The position numbers and the translations under genes were made by a program. This document shows positions 17,130 through 25,419 of a stretch of 64,000 bases of DNA, piece after piece. Source of the DNA: JAFKFJ01 sp963786445 (GTDB lineage Bacteria > Pseudomonadota > Alphaproteobacteria > Acetobacterales > Acetobacteraceae); contig CAWAZU010000018.1 of NCBI GenBank assembly GCA_963786445.1, forward strand, positions 1 through 64,000. The letters are read 5' to 3'. The first letter of the stretch is position 1. Every line of letters starts with the position of its first letter. The notes beneath the pieces were generated by a model. The model made no database searches and was not told the DNA's origin. It saw only the letters and a list, made by a program, of their open reading frames with translations.

Positions 17130-17470
17130 TCGGGGGCTGCGCGAGCGCGTGCCGTCCCGTCGTCTGACCTGCGGCGGGACATCCTGCGGCTGCTGGCGGC
17201 GGAGCATGACGAAGCTCGAGCGGGTGCGGGGAGCACGCGCCGCAACGTTTCGCGCTCCACCTGTTCAGCGCGGTTCGATCAGGGTCTCCCCTGCGCCGAA
17301 GAGGCCCACGACGCGAGAGCCGACTACTGCGAAGGATTGAACGTGATTCTGTCCATGCCGCCAATTTAGGACGAAACCGGGGTTCCGGCACCAGCCTCGT
17401 GCGACCGGCGCGTCACCCTCCTCGCGCGGGAGGTCTGGGGCAGCGAGAAAACGTTGCCGCTGGTCGCGTC
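17130..17470. other. Gene-free gap with possible remnants
   Basis: No complete gene is visible in these 340 bp. A plus-strand frame around 17160-17250 reads LRRDILRLLAAEHDEARAG, which looks like a protein tail but is not recognised. A 10-codon minus-strand frame at 17356-17324 (MDRITFNPSQ) resembles the very start of DUF433 antitoxin-like proteins. Both are too short to name. Confidence 0.3.
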
Positions 17471-17740
17471 TCACCCGCCGCTGATCGCCGTCATCACGAT
17501 CACTTCCGCGCCGGGCGTGAGCGGTGTGGCCAGCGTCGCCCGTTCGCCGGCGACGAACACGTTCATGTGGCGGCGGATCGCCGGCGTCGAATTGCAGATG
17601 CGGTCGCGCATCCCCGGCCAGCGCGCGTCCAGCGCCACCATCGCCTCGGCGACCGTCGCCGCCTCCAACAGCACTCGGCGCGGGCTGCCCGGAAACAGCG
17701 TCGCGAAGGCCGGCGGCAACAGCACCGCGACCGACCTCAC
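17471..17740 (-). CDS. MoaD/ThiS-like ubiquitin-fold protein
   Basis: An 89-residue protein ending in a diglycine (VMTAISGG), the hallmark of MoaD/ThiS sulfur carriers whose C-terminal Gly is adenylated and thiocarboxylated. The central RVLLEAATVAEAMVALDARW and PLTPGAEVIVMTAI stretches match the beta-grasp pattern. It starts six bases after the stop of the BNR-propeller gene, so the two form an operon. No moaE, thiG or E1-like gene is in the window. This MoaD plus BNR pairing is one I recall from other proteobacteria, but its purpose is not established. Confidence 0.83.
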   Translation of the reverse strand: MRSVAVLLPPAFATLFPGSPRRVLLEAATVAEAMVALDARWPGMRDRICNSTPAIRRHMNVFVAGERATLATPLTPGAEVIVMTAISGG

Positions 17741-17746
17741 CGGCGG

Positions 17747-18830
17747 CTACGCCTCGACCACCAGCGTCTCGACCGACGAAATCGTCGGCAGGTGCTGGGC
17801 GATGCAGGTCCAGCGGTCGCCCTCGTCGGCGCTCGCGAACAGCGTGCCGGAGCCGGTGCCGAAATAGACGCCGGCCGGGTCGAGCCGGTCGGTCGCCATC
17901 GCCTGGCGCAGCACGCCGAAGAACGCATTCCGCTGCGGCAGCCCGTCGCGCAGCGCCTGCCAGGTCGCGCCGCCGTCGCGCGAACGCCAGACCGCGGCGG
18001 CGCCGTCCGGCACGTAGCGGCCCTCGATGGCGCCGTTCAACGGCACGAGAAACAGCGTCGAACGGTCGCGCGGATGCGTCGCCGCGGGGAAGCCGAACGT
18101 CGAGGGCAGCCCCGCCTCGATGCTCTGCCACGCGCGCCCGCCGTCGTCGCTGCGATACATGCCGCAGTGGTTCTGCTGATACAGCCGATCCGGCTCGCCC
18201 GGCGCCATCACCAGGCAATGCACGCACTGGCCGAACTCCGGATAATTCTGGCCCGGCGGCAGGAAATCGGCGCGCGTGCCGCGGTTGCGCGGCTCCCAGG
18301 TGGCGCCGCCGTCCTCGGTGCAGAACACGCCGGCGGCCGAGATGCCGACCCAGATCCGGTTCGCATCCCGCGGATGCGGCACCAGCGAATGCAGGATCAG
18401 CCCGCCGCCGCCCGGCGTCCAATGCGGGCGCGAGGGATGGTCGCGCAAGCCGGCGACATGCCGCCACGAGGCGCCGCCATCGTCGCTGTAAAACAGGCCG
18501 GCCGGCTGCACGCCGGCATACAGGCGCCCCGGCGTCGCGGCGAGGCTCCAGACCGACTTGATCGGCTCCTCGCCTTCGGCATAGGCGAGGCCGGCGCTGG
18601 AATGCGTCCAGGACGCGCCGAGATCGCTCGATTGCCACACCGCCGGCCCGAACCACTCGTTGCCGCCGCCGGCATAGATCGTCCCGCTCGCCGGATCGGC
18701 GGCGACGTGGTTGATCGGCCAGCTCTCGCAGAACGGGCCGCGCAGCTGCCATTTCGGATCGCGCGGCATCGCCGGCGAGGATGAACGCGCCCTTGCGCGT
18801 GCCGACGAGAACGAATACCTGCGTCGCCAT
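17747..18830 (-). CDS. BNR/sialidase-like beta-propeller protein, one frameshift
   Basis: A ~360-residue propeller with repeated Asp-box motifs: SSDLGASWTH, SDDGGASWRH, TEDGGATWEP, SDDGGRAWQS and SRDGGATWQA. It has the fold of sialidase/VPS10/YCF48-like proteins, but no sialidase catalytic arginine triad could be confirmed. The start is ATG 18830 (MATQVFVLVGTRKGAFIL). Near 18780 the frame must shift by one base to continue as WQLRGPFCESWPINHVAADP. The length is 1 modulo 3, equal to one extra base. No signal peptide. Operon partner of the MoaD-like gene. Confidence 0.82.
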
Positions 18831-18996
18831 CGGTTTTTGTTTCCGTTTGCCGCGGTTGGTGCGGGCCTTGTTATCAAGCGACGCAGCCGCCGTCGATTCC
18901 CGCCGGCGCCGCACGGCGCCCCTGCGCCCGCCGCGGTTGTCGCCACGGCCGCCGCCGCGCCAGACTGCGCGCGCCAGCATCACGGGGAACCTCCGC

Positions 18997-19692
18997 ATGA
19001 CCGACCGGCCCTTCACGCGCGCCGACCTCGACGCGCTGCGGCAGTGGGACACGCCGACCATCTGCAACGGCCTCGAACTCGTCGCGCCGGAGCGGCGGGC
19101 GCTCGGCTTCACCGTGGAGCCGATGGTCGCCGCCGACCGCAAACTGCAGCCGATCGTCGGCCTCGCGCGCACCGGGATGATCCGGGCGAAAGAGGCGCCG
19201 CGCGGCGTCATCCCGCCGCGCGAGGACTGGTACGACTACGTCGCCGCGGGCGAACTGCCGACCATCGCGGTGCTGCAGGACATCGACGACCGGCCGGGCT
19301 ACGGCGCGTTCTGGGGCGAGGTGCAATCGACCGTGCATTTCGCACTCGGCGTCGCCGGCTGCGTCACCAACGGGTCGTTCCGCGACCTCGATGCGCTGGC
19401 GCCGGGGTTCCAGATCGTCGGCGGGCGCGTCGGACCGAGCCACGCGCACGTGCATCTGGTGCAGATGCGCTGCATGGTGAACGTGTTCGGCATGGTCTGC
19501 GACCACGACGACGTGATCCATGCCGACTACCACGGCGCGGTGGTGGTTCCTGCCGATGCGGTCAAGCAGCTTCCCGAGGCGGTGGCGCTGATCGCGCGGC
19601 GCGAGAAGGCGATCCTGGATCTCGCGCGTGCGCCCGGCTTCAGCGCGGCGAAGATGCGCGAGGCGCTGCGGCTGGCGCGCGAAATCCACTGA
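18997..19692 (+). CDS. RraA-like family protein (HMG-type aldolase fold)
   Basis: A 231-residue member of the RraA/4-hydroxy-4-methyl-2-oxoglutarate aldolase group. These are class II, metal-dependent aldolases or decarboxylases of oxo-acids; the RNase E inhibitor RraA shares the fold. Marks are DTPTICNGLELVAP near the start, the metal-site region HFALGVAGCVTNGSFRD (with the R-D pair) and VIHADYHGAVVVP. The ATG at 18997 follows a GGGGAA site. It is divergent from the BNR gene across 166 bp. The substrate is probably a branched oxo-acid, by family inference only. Confidence 0.85.
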   Translation: MTDRPFTRADLDALRQWDTPTICNGLELVAPERRALGFTVEPMVAADRKLQPIVGLARTGMIRAKEAPRGVIPPREDWYDYVAAGELPTIAVLQDIDDRPGYGAFWGEVQSTVHFALGVAGCVTNGSFRDLDALAPGFQIVGGRVGPSHAHVHLVQMRCMVNVFGMVCDHDDVIHADYHGAVVVPADAVKQLPEAVALIARREKAILDLARAPGFSAAKMREALRLAREIH

Positions 19693-19756
19693 GCCTCGGC
19701 ACCGCACCCGCCGCGCCGACGCTGCGTCCCGCGCGCAGGCCGGCGCAGCAGGACCT

Positions 19757-20065
19757 GGCCCGTTCGGCGTGATCTGCGGCTGCAACGTGGAGAACGCGAG
19801 TTTTGGCGTCACCATCTGCGCCGAGCGCGCGGCGATCGTCGGTGCCGTCGCCGCCGGCCATCGCGGCTTCGCGCGCATTGCGATTGCGCTGCCCGACAGT
19901 CCGCCGGGCTCGCCGCCGACGGCGTTCATGCCGTGCGGCGCCTGCCGGCAGGTGATGGCCGAGTTCGTCGGCCCCGACTTTCCTGTTCTGATCGACGGCG
20001 TCGGAGAGTTCCGCTTTGCGGAGCTATTCCCCAATCCGTTCGTGCTGCCGGAGGACCGCGCCTAA
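19757..20065 (+). pseudogene. Cytidine deaminase, N-terminally truncated
   Basis: The frame ending TAA at 20063-20065 holds the two zinc motifs of cytidine deaminases, GCNVENASFGVTICAERAA and MPCGACRQVMAEF, plus a typical tail (RFAELFPNPFVLP). All zinc ligands and the catalytic Glu are there, but the first ~45 residues (substrate-binding AYAPYS-type segment and start codon) are absent; upstream sequence is unrelated. It abuts the RraA gene, suggesting deletion of its front. Probably non-functional. Confidence 0.75.
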
Positions 20066-20976
20066 CCGGCGCCGTGGAAATACCGCTCGTTCAGCGTGTC
20101 GAACGCCTTTTGGAACACGTTCTGATGGATGTCGGGGATCAGCGCGGCGTCGTCGTTCGCCGACGCCACCCAGTCCGCGGTCCAGACGGCGAAGGTGCGA
20201 TTGCCGTCGCTGATCGGACGGAAGCGCGCGCCGGCGTGGTAGTTGAGCCACGGCATCGGCGACAGCTCGATCGTGTAGCGGAAGGCGTGCTCGATGTCCG
20301 ACAGCCCGGTCAGCCGCTCGTGCAGCTTGCCTTCGCCGAACATGAAGTCGCGCACGCCGGAAATCTTGTCGGCGCGCACATCGCCCAGCATGTGCATCTT
20401 GCTGATGCCGGGATGCCAGTCGCCCATGCCGGCGAAGTCGCGCACGCGGGCCCAGACGGCATCGAGCGGGCCGTTGATGACCGACGAACAGAAAACTTTC
20501 GCCGGTCGCCAGCCGTCCCAGCGCGTCTTGCCGGCAGGCGGCGCGCCGAGCTTGCCGCGCAGCGAGGCCAGCCCCGCCGCGTAGACCTCCGTCGAGATCA
20601 GCGTCTGGTACTTGCCGGTGTCCTCCGGTGCCTCCTCGAACGTGCCGGACCACTGGGCGAAGGTGCGGTCGCCATCGGTGACCGGGATCAGTTCGATCGT
20701 GCTGACGTAGTCGCGGATCGGGAAGGCCGGCTGCACGAACGCATAGGTGAACGTGTAGCGCGAATCATCGAGTGCCAGCAGGCGCTCGGTGCAGAAGCCG
20801 CCGTCGGCGAGATGGATCGCGCGCACGCAGCCGACGCTGTCGGCATCGCGCCCGTCCTCGATCCCGCTGCGTTCGATGCCGGGCAGCCAGGTCGAGAGCG
20901 CGCCGAAATCGCGCACCCTGGCCCACACCGCTGCCACCGGCGCATCGAAGATCGCGCTTGCGTATGCCTTGGCCAT
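20062..20976 (-). CDS. Protein with two tandem SRPBCC domains
   Basis: A 304-residue protein made of two START/Bet v 1-like (SRPBCC, polyketide-cyclase 2) domains, the first about residues 3-145 and the second about 160-295. Both begin with the same pattern (FDAPVAAVWARVRDFGALST and INGPLDAVWARVRDFAGMGD) and share a WLPGI/WHPGI motif. Such domains bind hydrophobic ligands in a deep cavity. The start is ATG 20976; an upstream ATG at 21006 falls inside the spacer. It closes the operon of UPF0261 protein, TIM-barrel protein and this gene, so it may handle the same metabolite. Confidence 0.85.
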   Translation of the reverse strand: MAKAYASAIFDAPVAAVWARVRDFGALSTWLPGIERSGIEDGRDADSVGCVRAIHLADGGFCTERLLALDDSRYTFTYAFVQPAFPIRDYVSTIELIPVTDGDRTFAQWSGTFEEAPEDTGKYQTLISTEVYAAGLASLRGKLGAPPAGKTRWDGWRPAKVFCSSVINGPLDAVWARVRDFAGMGDWHPGISKMHMLGDVRADKISGVRDFMFGEGKLHERLTGLSDIEHAFRYTIELSPMPWLNYHAGARFRPISDGNRTFAVWTADWVASANDDAALIPDIHQNVFQKAFDTLNERYFHGAG

Positions 20977-20989
20977 TCGTTCCCTCCAC

Positions 20990-21826
20990 TTATTTGCGGC
21001 GCGCAATCGCCTTGAACCGGCGCGTCTGCTCGGTCAGCGCGATCTCCGTCGGCAGGCGCTCCATCGCGGAGGCGCCGTAGAACCCGTTCACGTCGGGGCA
21101 TTGGTCGAGGATGAACTGTGCGTCCTCGGGCAGCGCGATCGGTCCGCCGTGACACAGCAGGATCACGTCGCCGCGCACCCGCCGCGCCGCCGCTGCGATC
21201 GCGTCGATGCGCGCCACGCAGTCGCCGAGCGCGAGCGCGGTGCCGGCGCCGATCGCGCCCCCGGTCGTCAGGCCCATATGCGCCACCACGATGTCCGCTC
21301 CGGCTTCGGTCATGGCACGGGCTTCGTCCGGATTGAACACATAGGGCGTGGTCAGCAGGTCTTTTGCGCGCGCCAGGCGGATCAGGTCCACCTCAAGTCC
21401 AAAACCCATGCCGGTGGCTTCGAGATTGGCGCGGAACAGCCCGTCGATGATGCCGACCGTGGGAAAATTCTGCACGCCGGAGAAGCCGAGCGCCTTCAGC
21501 CGGTCGAGGAAGGGGTCGAAGTGGCAGAACGGATCGGTGCCGTTCACGCCGGCCAGCACGGGCGTGTGCCGCACGACCGGCAGCACTTCGCGCGCCATCT
21601 CGACGACGATGTCGTTGGCGTTGCCGTAGGCGAGCATCCCCGCCAGCGAGCCGCGCCCGGCCATGCGGTAGCGGCCGGAATTGTAGATCACGATCAGGTC
21701 GATGCCGCCCGCTTCTTCGCACTTCGCCGAAAGCCCGGTGCCGGCGCCGCCGCCGACGATGGGCACGCCGCGACGCGCCATGTCGTGGAATTTCTCCAGC
21801 AGCCGGGCACGCGGAATGGCGGGCAT
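20990..21826 (-). CDS. TIM-barrel protein, PEP-hydrolase/Tm-1-like C-terminal family
   Basis: A 278-residue TIM barrel of the family annotated as phosphoenolpyruvate hydrolase-like, equivalent to the C-terminal half of plant Tm-1. Conserved stretches are PIVGGGAGTGLSAKCEEAGG, IYNSGRYRMAGRGSLAG, FSGVQNFPTVGIIDG and GADIVVAHMGLTTGG. The gene starts two bases after the stop of the UPF0261 gene, which encodes the other half of Tm-1. In plants the two halves are fused and the protein binds a viral replicase; the bacterial role is not known. Confidence 0.87.
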   Translation of the reverse strand: MPAIPRARLLEKFHDMARRGVPIVGGGAGTGLSAKCEEAGGIDLIVIYNSGRYRMAGRGSLAGMLAYGNANDIVVEMAREVLPVVRHTPVLAGVNGTDPFCHFDPFLDRLKALGFSGVQNFPTVGIIDGLFRANLEATGMGFGLEVDLIRLARAKDLLTTPYVFNPDEARAMTEAGADIVVAHMGLTTGGAIGAGTALALGDCVARIDAIAAAARRVRGDVILLCHGGPIALPEDAQFILDQCPDVNGFYGASAMERLPTEIALTEQTRRFKAIARRK

Positions 21827-21828
21827 GG

Positions 21829-23034
21829 TCAGCTTCCGCGCATGACGTCGCGGAAATTCTGCACCAGCGCTGCCGCGAACGCCGCGTCGTTGATCGCATG
21901 CGGGACGCGGACCAGACGGCGATCCGGCGTTGCCGTGACCGTCGCCGCCAGCGCCGCGAACAGCGCCGCGTCTGCCGCGGGATCGTGGAACGGCTGTCCG
22001 GGCGCGTCGATCAGCGAGACGCCGGCTTCGGGCAGCAGGAATCGCACCGGACCCGTGCAGCGATTGAGCCGCTCGCCGATCCAGCGTCCGATGCGCGCGT
22101 TCTCCTCGGCGGTTGTGCGCATCAGCGTCACCTGAGGGTTATGCACGTAGAGCCGCCGGTCGCGGAACTGCGCCGGCACCGTCGCCATCGCGCCGAAATT
22201 GACCATGTCGAGCGCGCCGCAGGAGCCGACATAGGGCAGGCGGGTGCGCGCGACCGCGCCGAACCGATCCTCGGTGCACGGGAACACGCCGCCGATCAGC
22301 AGGTCGGCGACCTCGGTCGTGGTCACATCGATGATGCCGGCGAGCAGATCACTGTCGGCGAGTTTCTCCATCGACTGCCCGCCCGTCCCGGTGGCGTGGA
22401 ACACCAGACAGTCGTAGTCGGCGCCGAGCAGTTCGGTGACGCGGTTGACGCAGGGCGTGGTGACGCCGAACATCGTCAGGCCGACCGCCGGCAGGTCGGC
22501 GGCGACGGCCGGCGCCTCTCCCTTCGCCATGCCGGCCATCGCCAGCGCCGCATTGGCGAGGATCACCCGCGAGATGCGGTTCAGCCCGGCGATGTCGGTC
22601 ACGGAGTACATCATGGCGATGTCGCTCGGCCCGACATAGGGCGCGACATTGGCCGAGGCGACGGTGGAGACCATCAGCTTCGGCACGCCGATCGGCAGCG
22701 CGCGCATTGCCCGGGTGACCAGCGCGGTGTTGCCGGACCCGCCGAGGCCGATCAGGCCGGCCACGTCGTCACGCGTGCGCATGAACCGCTCGAACGCCAG
22801 CGCCATCGCCGCCACGGCACTGCCGCGGTCGCCGGTGAACACCGAATCGGGTCCTTCGGGGCACTGCGCCGCCACCTCGGCCGCTGCGATATCGGCACCA
22901 CTGCCGGCGCCGCTTGTCGCGACATCAACCAGCACCGCCGGCACGCCCGCGGCGACGATCAGGTCGCGCACATAGACGAGCTCTCGCCCCTTGGTGTCGC
23001 AGGTTCCCGCCACATAGACCCGCTTCCTGGCCAT
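21829..23034 (-). CDS. UPF0261 / Tm-1-like ATP-binding protein
   Basis: A 401-residue member of UPF0261 (Tm-1 N-terminal family). It opens with VYVAGTCDTKGRELVYVRDL and shows GLGGSGNTALVTRAMRALP (glycine-rich nucleotide-binding region), YVGPSDIAMMYSVTDIAGLN and VFHATGTGGQSMEKL, all typical of the family. It is the first gene of a tight three-gene operon (spacings 2 and 13 bp). The paired TIM-barrel gene is its usual partner. ATP-binding is known for Tm-1; the reaction is not. Confidence 0.9.
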   Translation of the reverse strand: MARKRVYVAGTCDTKGRELVYVRDLIVAAGVPAVLVDVATSGAGSGADIAAAEVAAQCPEGPDSVFTGDRGSAVAAMALAFERFMRTRDDVAGLIGLGGSGNTALVTRAMRALPIGVPKLMVSTVASANVAPYVGPSDIAMMYSVTDIAGLNRISRVILANAALAMAGMAKGEAPAVAADLPAVGLTMFGVTTPCVNRVTELLGADYDCLVFHATGTGGQSMEKLADSDLLAGIIDVTTTEVADLLIGGVFPCTEDRFGAVARTRLPYVGSCGALDMVNFGAMATVPAQFRDRRLYVHNPQVTLMRTTAEENARIGRWIGERLNRCTGPVRFLLPEAGVSLIDAPGQPFHDPAADAALFAALAATVTATPDRRLVRVPHAINDAAFAAALVQNFRDVMRGS

Positions 23035-23067
23035 CGTCCCCCCGGCATGTGCCGGAAGGATAGCATA

Positions 23068-23430
23068 TCAGGCGGCGGCTTCCAGCGGCAGCACCGGACG
23101 GATGAACTGCAACGCCGCGGCGAAGCTCGGCAGTCGCGACAGCTCCCGCTCGCGCACCGCGTCCGTGACCGCCCAGTTCCCGCCCTCGAACTGGATCATG
23201 TAGGCGGGATCAGGGTTCTCGCGCACCCAGACGAGCACGTAGTCGCGCTGGCGTTCGCCGCGATCGGGGAAAAATGCCGACGCGTCGCATAAGCCCATGC
23301 GCCGTCCCGCCTCCAGCCAGCGTGCCAGCAGGGTAGTGTGCCGCGACGTAATCCTCGGGTGCAGCACAACAACGTTGGTCGCTGCGTCGTCCCCGAAATC
23401 GACGGCACGCGGCAGCCTCTTCTTGACCAT
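23068..23430 (-). CDS. Hypothetical protein, 120 residues
   Basis: A single-domain protein without signal peptide or membrane helix. It begins VKKRLPRAVDFGDD and contains VVLHPRITSRHTTLLARWLE, RDYVLVWVRENPDP and YMIQFEGGNWAVTDA. The alternation of charged and hydrophobic residues suggests a small alpha/beta fold. It lies 33 bp upstream of the UPF0261 gene on the same strand and may be its leader gene. I do not recognise the family. Confidence 0.6.
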   Translation of the reverse strand: MVKKRLPRAVDFGDDAATNVVVLHPRITSRHTTLLARWLEAGRRMGLCDASAFFPDRGERQRDYVLVWVRENPDPAYMIQFEGGNWAVTDAVRERELSRLPSFAAALQFIRPVLPLEAAA

Positions 23431-23589
23431 CGCGGAACGGACCTCAAGCTTGCGTGAGCTTGGCTTACCCTAGTCGGCAGGGCGATCGCCAGCGAAGACG
23501 TGGTGACGATGCTTCGTTGCGGCCCCCTGTGCCGATGCTGCCACACCTGCGAACATTTGCCGCCGTTGCGCGCGGATTGCGGCGCGACG
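23431..23589. other. Intergenic gap, nothing recognised
   Basis: These 159 bp separate ilvA from the 120-residue hypothetical gene. They probably hold the promoter of the latter. An imperfect inverted pair AAGCTTGCGTGAGCTT lies at about 23450-23465. No terminator with a T-run is visible. Confidence 0.3.
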
Positions 23590-24786
23590 TCAGGCGCGGC
23601 GGACGACATATGACTGTTGCAAAGAACGCACGATCTCGGCGCCGTGATCGGCGTCGCGCGCCTCGAACATCACTTCCAGCTCGGCCGCCTGCACGCTGGG
23701 CGAGGCGAACAGGCGATGGTGCGAAACGTCGATGATGTTGCCGCCGCCTGACCCGATGATGCCGGCGATGTCGGCGAGCACGCCCGGCCGGTCGGGGATT
23801 TCCAGCACCAGGCGCCGCAGCCGCCCGTCGCGCAGCAGGTTGCGCAGCAGCACGTTGGCCAGGATGCGCGCGTCGATGTTGCCGCCGCAGACCGGCACGC
23901 CGACCCGCCGTCCAACGAAACGATCTGGGAACGCAAGAAGCGCGGCGACCCCGGCGGCGCCGGCGCCCTCGGCGACGGTTTTGCCGCCCTCGGCGAGCAG
24001 CGCGATCGCTTCCTCGACGGCGCGTTCCGGCACCACGAGCACGTCGGCGACGTGGGCGCGGATCACCTCCAGCGGCGCGCGGCCGATGTCGCGCACGGCG
24101 ATGCCCTCGGCGATGGTCGCCCCGCCGACCTCCACCGCCTGCCCGGCCAGCAGCTGCGCGAGCGCGGCATAGGCGGCGACTTCGACGCCGATCACCTCGA
24201 TCCCCGGCCGCAGCGCGGCGGCAACGACCGCGCACCCGGCGATCAGCCCGCCGCCGCCGACCGGGATCACCAGCGCGTCCAGGTCCGGCACGTCCTCCAG
24301 CAGCTCCAGCGCGAGCGTGCCCTGGCCGGCCATCACCGCGGGGTCGTCATAGGGGTGGATGAAGACGCGCCCCTCGTCGTCGGCCAGCGCCAAGGCGTGC
24401 GCCGCCGCCTCGGCCAGCGTCTCGCCGTGCAGCACCACGCGCGCACCCCAGCCGGCGGTGCGGCGCACCTTGGTCAGCGGCGTGAATTTCGGCATCACGA
24501 TCACCGCCGAGATGCCGCGCAGCTGCGCATGCCGCGCCACCGCCTGCGCATGGTTGCCGGCCGACATCGCCACCACGCCGGCGGCGCGCTCGGCCTCGCC
24601 GAGCAGGGCGAGGCGGTTGGCCGCGCCGCGCTCCTTGAACGCGCCGGTCGCCTGCAGATTGTCGAGCTTGAGCGTCACGGCCGCGCCGGTGACGCGCGAG
24701 ACCGCGTCGCTCGGCACCGCGGGCGTGCGCACCACGCTGCCGGCGATCCGCGCCGCCGCCGCGCGCACGTCGCCGATGTCGATCAC
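23590..24786 (-). CDS. ilvA: Threonine ammonia-lyase with C-terminal ACT domain
   Basis: PLP enzyme deaminating threonine to 2-oxobutanoate, the entry to isoleucine synthesis or threonine catabolism. It has 398 residues: the fold-type II catalytic domain to about 315, then an ACT-like regulatory domain (VLEIPDRPGVLADIAGIIGS). The PLP lysine is K51 in ATGAFKERGAANRL, and the phosphate-binding loop is VGGGGLIAG. The length and single ACT domain fit the shorter, often catabolic or AMP/isoleucine-insensitive form, so biosynthetic versus catabolic use is open. It starts five bases after greA and is probably co-transcribed. Confidence 0.92.
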   Translation of the reverse strand: MIDIGDVRAAAARIAGSVVRTPAVPSDAVSRVTGAAVTLKLDNLQATGAFKERGAANRLALLGEAERAAGVVAMSAGNHAQAVARHAQLRGISAVIVMPKFTPLTKVRRTAGWGARVVLHGETLAEAAAHALALADDEGRVFIHPYDDPAVMAGQGTLALELLEDVPDLDALVIPVGGGGLIAGCAVVAAALRPGIEVIGVEVAAYAALAQLLAGQAVEVGGATIAEGIAVRDIGRAPLEVIRAHVADVLVVPERAVEEAIALLAEGGKTVAEGAGAAGVAALLAFPDRFVGRRVGVPVCGGNIDARILANVLLRNLLRDGRLRRLVLEIPDRPGVLADIAGIIGSGGGNIIDVSHHRLFASPSVQAAELEVMFEARDADHGAEIVRSLQQSYVVRRA

Positions 24787-24791
24787 GCCGC

Positions 24792-25265
24792 TCAGCCGTA
24801 GCTGACGGAGAGGACTTCGTAGCTGCGGTCGCCGCCCGGCGCCGGGACCGAGACGGTGTCGCCGACCTTCTTGCCGATCAGCGCTTTTGCCAGCGGCGAG
24901 GAGATCGACAGGCGCTGCGCCTTGATGTCGGCCTCGTGCACGCCGACGATCTGGTACGACGCTTCCTTCTCGGTCTCCTCATCGACCACGCGCACATGCG
25001 CGCCGAACTTGATGTGCTCGCCGGAAATCGTGGACGGGTCGATGACTTCGGCGGAGGCGACGATTTCCTCCAGCTCGGCGATGCGGCCCTCGATGAAGCT
25101 CTGCCGCTCGCGCGCGGCGTGATACTCGGCGTTCTCCGACAGGTCGCCGTGCGTCCGCGCCTCGGCGATGGCGCGGATGACCGCGGGGCGCTCGATGGAT
25201 TTTAGCGTCCGCAGCTCCTCCTCGAGCCGCTGCAGGCCAGGGCCGGTCATCGGGAACTTCTGCAC
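24792..25265 (-). CDS. greA: Transcription elongation factor GreA
   Basis: GreA rescues backtracked RNA polymerase by stimulating transcript cleavage through its coiled coil. The 157-residue product has the N-terminal coiled coil with the conserved acidic tip (EARTHGDLSENAEYHAARER) and the C-terminal FKBP-like domain (ISSPLAKALIGKKVGDTVSV). The start is GTG 25265 (VQKFPMTGPGLQRLEEEL), the expected MQKFPMT position, preceded by GAGGA at eight bases. The in-frame ATG five codons later would remove conserved residues. It follows carB with a 154-bp gap. Confidence 0.95.
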   Translation of the reverse strand: MQKFPMTGPGLQRLEEELRTLKSIERPAVIRAIAEARTHGDLSENAEYHAARERQSFIEGRIAELEEIVASAEVIDPSTISGEHIKFGAHVRVVDEETEKEASYQIVGVHEADIKAQRLSISSPLAKALIGKKVGDTVSVPAPGGDRSYEVLSVSYG

Positions 25266-25419
25266 TTCGTCATCCTCAAGGCAGGCGGGACAGGGCGGCA
25301 GGCGGGGCGGGCCGCGCGGCCGGCGCCGGGGGCGGAAACGCGACCGCCGCGTCGGGGTTCGCGGCGGAGCGTCGGGCGCACACCACGACGCCTCGCGCGC
25401 CACCCAGGCGCGACGGGGT

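Noticed and set aside
17324..17356. A 10-codon minus-strand piece (MDRITFNPSQ) like the start of DUF433 antitoxins
   Set aside because: Too short to separate from chance; mentioned only as a possible remnant.
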